From: DTYU01 sp040757355
Lineage (GTDB): Bacteria > Bacillota > Desulfotomaculia > Desulfotomaculales > Ammonificaceae
Length of the DNA: 52,205 nt
Direction of reading: 5' to 3'
Assembly: GCA_040757355.1 (NCBI GenBank)
Contig: JBFLWY010000019.1
Location: forward strand, 1-52,205
In this document: piece by piece, positions 15,271 through 22,389 of the stretch
How positions within the stretch are numbered: position 1 is the stretch's first letter
Layout: each line of letters opens with the position of its first letter
The notes under the pieces: generated by a model
What the model saw: the letters and a program-made list of their open reading frames with translations, nothing else
What the model was told of the DNA's origin: nothing
Databases searched by the model: none
Translations under genes and position numbers: made by a program

Positions 15271-16977
15271 TTGGCTGATTTTCCCGGAGGTCTCGCCGGT
15301 ATTCTGACCGTGATTCAGGTCTTTTTCGGCATAGTGATCGGCCTCTATTTCTGGAACCTGCTACGGGCCCAGCAGGGCGGAAAGGTGGCGGTGCGGCGCG
15401 ACTGTAACCGCGAGTTTGAGAAACTGCGCCAGTTGAGGTCGATTTCGCTTACCGAGCCGCTTGCCGAGAAGACGCGGCCGCAAAGTTTCGAGGAAGTGAT
15501 CGGGCAGGAAGAGTCGGTAAAAGCGCTCAGGGCAGCGCTCTGCGGCCCGCACCCCCAGCACGTTATTCTTTACGGCCCGCCCGGTGTGGGGAAAACGGCG
15601 GCTGCCCGCTTGATCCTGGAGGAAGCAAAGAAGAACCCGCATTCCCCGTTCAAAAATGAGGCGAAGTTCGTTGAGATCGACGCTACAACGGCGCGTTTTG
15701 ACGAGCGGGGTATCGCCGATCCTCTGATCGGTTCCGTACACGACCCTATATATCAGGGGGCCGGTCCGCTGGGTGTTGCCGGTGTCCCGCAGCCGAAGCC
15801 GGGGGCAGTCACAAGGGCGCACGGCGGCATTCTGTTCCTCGACGAGATCGGCGAACTGCACCCCATCCAAATGAACAAGCTTTTGAAGGTGCTTGAAGAC
15901 CGGCGTGTGTTTCTTGAAAGCGCATATTACAATCAGGAAGACCCAAACACCCCTGCGCACATCCACGATATCTTCCAGAACGGGCTGCCAGCAGACTTCC
16001 GCCTGGTCGGGGCTACCACCCGCCAGCCGGATGAGATCACCCCCGCAATCCGGTCGCGTTGCGTTGAAATCTTTTTCCGGCCGCTAACGCCGGCAGAGAT
16101 AACGATCATTGCTGCTAATGCGGTTAAGCGTATCGGTCTTGAAGCAGAAGACGGGGCCTTGGAGGTGGCAACCAAGTATGCCACCAACGGCCGCGAAGCG
16201 GTGAACATGGTGCAGTTGGCGGGCGGTGTGGCCATCGCGGAGGGGCGGCTGGCGATCCGCGTTGCGGATATGGAATGGGTAGTAACCTGCGGGCAGTATA
16301 ACCCGCGGCCGGAGGGAAGGCTGCCGGCGCAACCGTCGGTCGGCGTGGTCGCGGGGTTGGCGGTCTGCGGGCCGAACGTCGGCACCGTTCTAGAGATCGA
16401 AGCTTCCGCGATCCCTGCAAAAAAAGGGCACGGCAGGCTGAATGTGACGGGAGTTGTTGACGAGGAGGAGTTTCAGGGCACGGGCCGGCGCGTCCGTCGA
16501 AAAAGCTCGGCAAAAAGCGCGGTGGAAAACGTTTTGACCGCGCTGCGGTACGTCATGGGAGTAGAACCGTCGGATTACGATATCCATATTAACTTCCCGG
16601 GGGGGATACCAATAGACGGGCCTTCGGCAGGGGTCGCAGTAGCCACGGCGGTTTACTCGGCGCTTACCGGGGTACCCGTAGATAACCGGATAGCGCTCAC
16701 CGGCGAACTTTCCATCCGCGGCCTGGTAAAACCCGTGGGGGGGATAGTCGCAAAGGTTGCAGCGGCCGCACAGGCCGGCGCAAAGCGGGTTTTGATACCC
16801 CGGGAAAACCACCAGACCGTGCTCGAAAGCTTTAGCGGCATCGAAATCATCCCCGTTGACCGCCTGGAAGACGTTATCCGGAGAGTACTGCTCCGTGAGA
16901 GGAAAATAGAGCAGAGTGGGGTGGAAGAGACATACGCCCGGACGACTTTGCCCTTCAGCGCGAAAGCAACGTTTTAG
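15271..16977 (+). CDS. lonB: LonB, membrane-anchored sporulation Lon protease
   Basis: ATP-dependent serine protease of the forespore-associated LonB type. The start is TTG 15271, since AAGGAGG (15256-15262) lies 8 bases upstream and the protein then begins as in Bacillus LonB with a short lead and one membrane helix (GILTVIQVFFGIVIGLYFWNLL); an in-frame TTG at 15250 precedes the ribosome site. A single AAA+ module with Walker A GPPGVGKT at 102-109 and an FLDEIGELHPIQMNKLLK Walker B region is followed by a Lon proteolytic domain with dyad Ser452 (DGPSAGVA) and Lys495, 43 residues apart as in all Lon proteases. It lacks the Lon N-terminal substrate domain. 568 residues. Confidence 0.95.
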   Translation: MADFPGGLAGILTVIQVFFGIVIGLYFWNLLRAQQGGKVAVRRDCNREFEKLRQLRSISLTEPLAEKTRPQSFEEVIGQEESVKALRAALCGPHPQHVILYGPPGVGKTAAARLILEEAKKNPHSPFKNEAKFVEIDATTARFDERGIADPLIGSVHDPIYQGAGPLGVAGVPQPKPGAVTRAHGGILFLDEIGELHPIQMNKLLKVLEDRRVFLESAYYNQEDPNTPAHIHDIFQNGLPADFRLVGATTRQPDEITPAIRSRCVEIFFRPLTPAEITIIAANAVKRIGLEAEDGALEVATKYATNGREAVNMVQLAGGVAIAEGRLAIRVADMEWVVTCGQYNPRPEGRLPAQPSVGVVAGLAVCGPNVGTVLEIEASAIPAKKGHGRLNVTGVVDEEEFQGTGRRVRRKSSAKSAVENVLTALRYVMGVEPSDYDIHINFPGGIPIDGPSAGVAVATAVYSALTGVPVDNRIALTGELSIRGLVKPVGGIVAKVAAAAQAGAKRVLIPRENHQTVLESFSGIEIIPVDRLEDVIRRVLLRERKIEQSGVEETYARTTLPFSAKATF

Positions 16978-17269
16978 GGAACGCAGTAAAACGTCTGCTG
17001 AATGGGAGGTGCGAAATGCGGTCAAAGGTGGGAAGCCCGATGAATTCACTTGGCGAATTCCGAACCTCTATTCTCACTTCCGGCTTCTTACATCTCACTT
17101 TGCAAATGCCCTTCACGATTTCCGAATAGGACGCTTGGACCGTGAATAAAGGACTTGCCTTATTCCAAGCGGCAGCATTCTACGTAGCTTATTAGGCCAA
17201 AAATTTCCCAAATTCGACGCAATTTTGCTTTTGAAGGGGTTTATTCCTGTAGCATGAGTATTTATCGTA

Positions 17270-17278
17270 TGCTAAAAT
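17270..17278 (+). promoter_or_regulatory. Possible extended -10 promoter of lonA
   Basis: TGC followed by TAAAAT (17273-17278), without a convincing -35, 48 bases before the lonA start. The 348-base gap from 16978 has no recognisable gene, tRNA or heat-shock operator; it contains only the pyrimidine-rich string CACTTCCGGCTTCTTACATC around 17074, related to the local repeat words. Confidence 0.45.
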
Positions 17279-17325
17279 AGTAATTAGTCAGCAAGTGAAG
17301 GGCACGGATATAGGAGGTGCTACAG

Positions 17326-19698
17326 GTGGAGGCAAAAAAGCGCATTTTACCGCTTCTGCCGTTGCGAGGCGTTTTAGTTTTTCCCTATATGGTGATTCAT
17401 CTTGATGTCGGCCGGGAGAAATCAGTTCGCGCCATTGACGAAACGATGCTGCGCGACAGGCATATTTTTTTGGCGGCCCAGCGGGATGCCCAGACGGACG
17501 ACCCCAAACCTGAAGACATCTTTGAGGTAGGTACCGTTGCCGAGGTCAAACAGCTTTTGAAGTTGCCGGGGGGGACGATCCGGGTGCTGGTGGAGGGTTT
17601 GGCCAGGGCGAAGGTCTCGTGCTACCTGTCAGACCAACCTTTCTTTAAGGTTGAAGTCGAGCAGTTTGACGAGGAGCAGGTGAAGAGCAGCCACGTGGAA
17701 GCCCTGATGCGCAATCTGATCCAGCAGTTCGAGCAATACGTTAAGCTTTCGAAGCGGATCCCGCCTGAAACCGTCGTATCAGTGGTGAGCATTGACGAAC
17801 CCGGCCGGCTGGCAGATATCATTGCCTCGCACCTGACCCTCAAGATCGAGGACAAGCAGGAACTCCTGGAGGCGGTAGGCGCGGCGACAAGACTTGAGAA
17901 GCTTTGCGCAATTATCGGCCGCGAACTGGAGATAGTGGAACTCGAGCGGCGGATAAACATCCGGGTCCGCAAGCAGATGGAGAAGACGCAGAAAGAGTAC
18001 TACCTGCGCGAGCAGATGAAGGCCATCCAAAAAGAACTCGGCGAAAAAGACGATCGCCAGGCGGAGGGCGAGGAGTACCGCGACAAGATCGCGCAGGCTA
18101 AGCTGCCGAAGGAAGTTGAGGAGAAAGCGCTCAAAGAAGTTGAACGGCTGGAAAAAATGCCGCCGATGGCAGCTGAGGCGACCGTGGTACGAAACTATCT
18201 TGACTGGATCCTGGCTTTACCGTGGACCAAGGCCACGCGTGACCGCCTGGACATCGAAGCCGCCCACAAGATCCTTGAGGAAGACCACTACGGTCTTAAG
18301 GAACCCAAGGAACGCATCCTTGAGTACCTGGCGATCCGGAAGCTGGCAAAGAGCATGAAGGGGCCGATCCTTTGCTTCGTTGGGCCGCCCGGTGTCGGCA
18401 AGACCTCGCTGGGGCGTTCCATCGCAAGGGCGCTTGAGCGCAAGTTCGTCCGCATCTCCCTCGGCGGCATCCGTGACGAGGCGGAGATCCGGGGGCACAG
18501 GCGTACGTACGTGGGTGCGCTACCGGGGCGGATCATCCAGGGGATGCGCAACGCCGGTTCGAAAAACCCGGTCTTCCTCCTCGACGAAGTGGATAAGATG
18601 AGCACCGATTTCCGGGGCGACCCGGCGTCGGCGCTGCTGGAAGTGCTTGATCCGGAACAGAACAACACCTTCTCGGACCACTATATTGAGATTCCGTTCG
18701 ACCTTTCGCAGGTGTTGTTCATTACCACGGCCAACTACCCATACAACATTCCCAGGCCGCTGTGGGACCGGATGGAGATAATTCAGATTTCGGGTTACAC
18801 CGAAGAGGAGAAGGTCCGGATTGCAGTCCGGCACCTGATCCCGAAGCAACTCAAGGAGCACGGGTTGACCCAAAAGCAGTTGACGATCTCGGAGAACGCC
18901 CTGCGGAAGATAATCCGGGAGTACACCCGCGAGTCCGGCGTACGCAACATGGAGCGCCAGATTGCGGCGGTCTGCCGCAAAACGGCCAAACAGATCGTTT
19001 CCGGGAAGGCGGAGCGGGTCCGGGTAACGGGGCAGAACACGGAAAAGCTGCTCGGCATTCCGAAGTACAGGTACGGGGTGGCGGAAAAAGACGACGAGAC
19101 CGGTGTCGCTACCGGCCTTGCCTGGACCGAAACCGGCGGAGATACCTTGTCAATTGAGGTCACCCTCTGCAAGGGCAAGGGCAACCTGATCCTGACCGGA
19201 AAGCTGGGCGAGGTCATGCGGGAGTCGGCACAGGCCGGATACAGCTTTATCCGGTCCCGGGCGCGCCAGTTGGAGATTGAAGAGGACTTCAACGAGAAGT
19301 ACGACGTGCACATCCACATCCCCGAGGGGGCGACGCCAAAGGACGGTCCTTCAGCCGGGATTACGATGGCCACGGCACTGGCTTCGGCCCTAACCGGACG
19401 CAAAGTGCGCCATGACGTAGCGATGACCGGGGAGATCACCCTCCGCGGGCGAGTCCTGCCTGTCGGCGGGGTCAAGGAGAAAATCCTGGCGGCGCACCGT
19501 GCCGGTATTAAGACCATAATCCTGCCGCTTGATAATAAAAAGGAGTTGGAAGAGGTTCCGCCCCAGGTTAAAAGTAAGCTCCGTCTGATACTGGTCAGTC
19601 ACATGGACGAGGTCCTACGGACGGCTCTGCTGGATGACCGGCCGCATGCGTTTTCGGAAACGGGGGAAATTCCGGCGGTTGTCTGGGGGCAGGCATAA
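17326..19698 (+). CDS. lonA: ATP-dependent protease LonA
   Basis: Cytoplasmic homo-oligomeric AAA+ protease that degrades damaged and regulatory proteins. GTG 17326 is chosen because AGGAGG (17312-17317) is 8 bases upstream; the in-frame GTG at 17317 overlaps that site. The LON substrate domain (about 5-195, LPLRGVLVFPYMVIHLDVGR) is followed by a coiled coil (about 195-260), AAA+ Walker A GPPGVGKT at 353-360, and a protease domain with Ser676 (DGPSAGITMATAL) and Lys719 (GGVKEKILAAH). The length of 790 is normal. Adjacent lonB-lonA is conserved in spore formers; the usual downstream engB is missing. Confidence 0.97.
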   Translation: MEAKKRILPLLPLRGVLVFPYMVIHLDVGREKSVRAIDETMLRDRHIFLAAQRDAQTDDPKPEDIFEVGTVAEVKQLLKLPGGTIRVLVEGLARAKVSCYLSDQPFFKVEVEQFDEEQVKSSHVEALMRNLIQQFEQYVKLSKRIPPETVVSVVSIDEPGRLADIIASHLTLKIEDKQELLEAVGAATRLEKLCAIIGRELEIVELERRINIRVRKQMEKTQKEYYLREQMKAIQKELGEKDDRQAEGEEYRDKIAQAKLPKEVEEKALKEVERLEKMPPMAAEATVVRNYLDWILALPWTKATRDRLDIEAAHKILEEDHYGLKEPKERILEYLAIRKLAKSMKGPILCFVGPPGVGKTSLGRSIARALERKFVRISLGGIRDEAEIRGHRRTYVGALPGRIIQGMRNAGSKNPVFLLDEVDKMSTDFRGDPASALLEVLDPEQNNTFSDHYIEIPFDLSQVLFITTANYPYNIPRPLWDRMEIIQISGYTEEEKVRIAVRHLIPKQLKEHGLTQKQLTISENALRKIIREYTRESGVRNMERQIAAVCRKTAKQIVSGKAERVRVTGQNTEKLLGIPKYRYGVAEKDDETGVATGLAWTETGGDTLSIEVTLCKGKGNLILTGKLGEVMRESAQAGYSFIRSRARQLEIEEDFNEKYDVHIHIPEGATPKDGPSAGITMATALASALTGRKVRHDVAMTGEITLRGRVLPVGGVKEKILAAHRAGIKTIILPLDNKKELEEVPPQVKSKLRLILVSHMDEVLRTALLDDRPHAFSETGEIPAVVWGQA

Positions 19699-19732
19699 AA
19701 TAGAGGTTGGAAGTTAGAGGTTTAAATTCGGG

Positions 19733-19893
19733 GGGGACACCATACTGAATTTTAGGTATGGTGTCCCCGTAATTTTCTTAATTTTCTGGTGTCCCCGTAA
19801 TTTTCCCGTAATTTTCCCCGAGATAATTTAGTATGGTGTCCCTGTAATTTTTGTTTTTGTCCCTGTAATTTCCCCTTAATTTCCCGTAATTTC
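19733..19893. repeat. GGTGTCCCCGTAATTTTC repeat array with a long hairpin
   Basis: A perfect 13-bp stem (GGGGACACCATAC 19733-19745 with GTATGGTGTCCCC 19756-19768, 10-base loop) starts the block. It is followed by degenerate repeats of the word GGTGTCCCYGTAATTTT at 19761, 19792 (short), 19835 and 19860. The hairpin lies between the convergent lonA and the next minus-strand gene and could end transcription in both directions, but the sequence repetition suggests a mobile-element relic. Confidence 0.7.
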
Positions 19894-19894
19894 T

Positions 19895-20404
19895 TTAAGC
19901 AGTGAATTTCGGCGGGGACTTGAGCCAGCCTTTGATCTTCCCGTAGAGAACCATTTTATCAAAAAGATTGACTTCTTCCTGTAAAAACTCTATCAAGGTT
20001 TTTCGCAGGCCGTCCTTTGTTGTTATTACACGGATGTGCTGGATATGCCTCTCCAACATATCTTGAATGCCGTTAAAAACCAGGCTGTAAATCAATCCGT
20101 CTTCGAAGATGCCGGTGGTGGATGGAACTTTAACTGACTTGGGCGGTCTTTCCGGAAGGGGTATTTTCAGTTTGTTCATCTCATCTTCTAATTTGTTCAC
20201 CTGTTTTTCGAGAGTTTCCATTAGGCCTTTGGTCAGGATCAGCTTCAGGTCCGTATCGTGGGCAAAGTTTTGTAAAAGCTGCGTTAACTGAATCACCTCA
20301 TACCTGCTAACAAGCTCTCTCCATACGGCAGAGACCTCCAAAACGTCGGCAACAGGTGCTTCGGCGTTCTCTGCTCTCCCAATATGGATATTTCCTATTT
20401 GCAC
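19895..20404 (-). CDS. Helical-bundle protein, DUF3231/CotF-like
   Basis: Predicted all-helical protein of 169 residues with a long amphipathic segment (LTKGLMETLEKQVNKLEDEM) and a characteristic end YGKIKGWLKSPPK. The pattern (an initial helix around LEVSAVWRELVSRY, a central proline stretch IPLPERPPKSVKVPS, and the YGKxKGWL-PPP ending) resembles DUF3231 and coat-F-like proteins found in spore formers, which have a ferritin-like four-helix bundle. The start is set at GTG 20404 because GGAGG lies 11 bases upstream; an in-frame GTG at 20455 lacks a ribosome site. It stands alone and converges on lonA. Function unknown; a spore or coat role is inferred only from family resemblance. Confidence 0.65.
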   Translation of the reverse strand: MQIGNIHIGRAENAEAPVADVLEVSAVWRELVSRYEVIQLTQLLQNFAHDTDLKLILTKGLMETLEKQVNKLEDEMNKLKIPLPERPPKSVKVPSTTGIFEDGLIYSLVFNGIQDMLERHIQHIRVITTKDGLRKTLIEFLQEEVNLFDKMVLYGKIKGWLKSPPKFTA

Positions 20405-20529
20405 GGCAGAACATACCTCCACTAAGGCTTGCTTTACGGCTATTAATAATATCACCGATTCGTGCTTTACTTATGCAGTCATTATCAGGCAATAACATGG
20501 GAATTCGTAATTAATGGCTGTTTAATGCG

Positions 20530-21510
20530 TTATCGCTGGTTTTTGGGATCCATAAAGATTTCTTCGCAGGAGACCGGCCGGGGGAGTTCTCCCGCCCGCT
20601 TTAAAACTTTCTGGAGGCGGAAAAAGTAAGCAGGGTTTGGCTTGCCGCCGGAATCCCAGATATTTTCCTTTTGCCCGCGGGCGATAATGGTTTCGAGTGC
20701 GGACAGGCTGATGTGCGGGAAGTACGGGCCCAGGATCCACGCAATCTCCCCGGCCGGCCGGTGGTATAGATCGGCTTGCGCACGCGCCAGCGCCCGGTTG
20801 AACGCCGCGAGAACCGCATGGTTTTTCGCCGCCCAATCTTCCGGTGCAGTAAGAACGGTAAGGTACAGCGGCTTCCCCTTGCTCAGCGGTGCCGCAAAGA
20901 AGGCCTTTTCCGACCGGATCATAACCGTTGCGGCGGGTTCGCGCGCTACGATGTAGTCTCCGGTCCCGGCGAGGAAAGCGGGTATACGCAGCCTTTCAGG
21001 AATGTTGTTGATGAGGACCGCCTCGCGGTAAGGGTATACGCCGTTCTCCCGCAGGGCCGCTTCCAGAACTGCAGTGGTGGCGCTCGTAGGTTGGGCGGTA
21101 ATGATGCTTTTTTGCTTGGTAGCTTCCCAGGTGAAAGGTTCCGGTTTGCGGCTGAGCAGAAGGGCGTAGTCGTGTTCGGTAAGAGTTGCTACGGCCACAT
21201 GTTTTTCGCTGTAAAAGATACGGCTGTAAAGCAGGTCTTCTAAACTGCAGGCATGGAGCACACCGGGCTTTTTCCAGTCGCGGTCGCTGCTCTCTGTGTT
21301 AACAACTAGCACCTCCAGCCCGGCTTTGTCAAAATGCCCTGCAACAATCCCGAGGTAGACCGGCAACACTTCCAACTGCGGTGAAGGTGCGGTAATATAT
21401 ATGACCGGGCGTTGGGGCACCCGCTGCTTGTGCATGTAAAAAAGAGTTACCCCTGTTGCGGCTAAAAACAGAAAGAGAGCGCCTGCAATAATCCGGTAGG
21501 TCAGACGCAA
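20530..21510 (-). CDS. NMT1/SsuA-type periplasmic substrate-binding protein, membrane-anchored
   Basis: Resembles the substrate-binding subunits of nitrate/sulfonate/thiamine-precursor ABC importers. An N-terminal hydrophobic segment (about 7-25, AGALFLFLAATGVTLFYM) would anchor it outside the membrane; it lacks a lipobox Cys. The family opening IYITAPSPQLEVLPVYLGIVAGHFDKAGLEV is split by the usual pattern YLGIVAGHFDKAGLEV at about 52-67, and a two-lobed fold follows. TTG start with GGGAGGTAG 8 bases upstream. No permease or ATPase gene is adjacent, so it may be an orphan or serve a distant transporter. The ligand cannot be predicted. 326 residues. Confidence 0.75.
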   Translation of the reverse strand: MRLTYRIIAGALFLFLAATGVTLFYMHKQRVPQRPVIYITAPSPQLEVLPVYLGIVAGHFDKAGLEVLVVNTESSDRDWKKPGVLHACSLEDLLYSRIFYSEKHVAVATLTEHDYALLLSRKPEPFTWEATKQKSIITAQPTSATTAVLEAALRENGVYPYREAVLINNIPERLRIPAFLAGTGDYIVAREPAATVMIRSEKAFFAAPLSKGKPLYLTVLTAPEDWAAKNHAVLAAFNRALARAQADLYHRPAGEIAWILGPYFPHISLSALETIIARGQKENIWDSGGKPNPAYFFRLQKVLKRAGELPRPVSCEEIFMDPKNQR

Positions 21511-21550
21511 TTAGAACTACCTCCCGCCTGATTTTGCTCCTTCTCGGTAA

Positions 21551-21775
21551 CTATTTATCCTGCCACCCACCACCTACCCCGCACTCACCTCCGTGTGCAA
21601 GGCTGCCGGAACTACGCTGCTGTTACCGGGCTGAGTTGAGTGCGGGGTGGCGAGAAACAAGCGGTGCGAGGAACCCAGCGCTCAATTCAACTTGGAAAGT
21701 AGCAATTTCAGAAAAACGTTAAATGTTGTGAAAAATGCTTGTTTTTTGACAGGGCAAGTTTGAGTGCTGGGGGCC
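21551..21775 (+). repeat. Structured dispersed repeat, copy 2 (HEARO/IscB-guide-RNA-like?)
   Basis: Stem 1: CCCCGCACTCA (21577-21587) pairs with TGAGTGCGGGG (21637-21647), 11 bp. It encloses a region with GTGTGCAAGGCTGCCGGAAC and GCTGCTGTTACCGG and is followed by the conserved GGCGAGAAA. Stem 2: CCCAGCGCTCAA (21674-21685) with TTGAGTGCTGGG (21760-21771), one G-T pair. It aligns along its length with 5763-6002, including the preceding CTATTTA word. Confidence 0.72.
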
Positions 21776-22389
21776 GGCCCAGAGCATATTTGATTTAGAA
21801 GTCGGAAGCCGGAAGTTGGAGGTCTGAAAATCTGACCTCTGACATCCTGCATCTGACTTCCGAAATGCGCCGTTTACCTGTCTGCCGACAGGCAGGTCGC
21901 CGCGCCCGACGAGAAGCCTGAATAGTTACCCTTCTCGGATACTTATGGTAGGCGGCGGGCAGATATGCGGGTAAGTTGACACGGTGAGGCTTGAGGAATA
22001 AGATTATTGGTATAAAATTACCGGTACGGCCGCTCCGCGTCCGGTGTCGGAAGACAACCGTTAACGCTAATGTTATAACAGGGGCGGCGGGAGTCCTTCA
22101 TGATGATCAATTATCGCCACAGGGAATGATAATGACCTGGTCTAACACTGAGTGCTGGGACATCGGCTTGGTTCGGAGCGAACTACGGGTAACGGAGGTC
22201 GGAGGCGGGAGGTCAGAAGTCGGAAAATTCAAGGTAGGAATTCGCAAGGCCAATTCCTACAAGAAATCTTGCCTTAGACTTCTTGCATAACAAGTGGGTA
22301 GACCACCCAAGAAAATCTAAAAATAGCGAAATAACGAGCTTTTTAAAAGTATGATCCTAAAATATTGAGATAGGAGGAATACAGGCACC
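21776..22389. other. 614-base repeat-rich region before valS, no gene
   Basis: Contains CAGAAGTCGG-type words (21795-21830), a 34-base segment (21831-21864) repeated inverted at 13074-13107, a partial remnant ACTGAGTGCTGGGAC (22147-22161) of the structured repeat, and a palindrome GTAGGAATT/AATTCCTAC (22234-22242 with 22252-22260). A possible promoter is TTGACA (21976-21981), 17 bases, TAAGAT (21999-22004). I looked for a T-box leader before valS and did not find the conserved GGTGGxACCGCG antiterminator sequence. Confidence 0.6.

Noticed and set aside
22317..22375. Possible terminator/antiterminator before valS (TGGGT/ACCCA hairpin at 22294-22310 and a T-run)
   Set aside because: The T-run is not adjacent to a strong GC stem and no T-box core is present.
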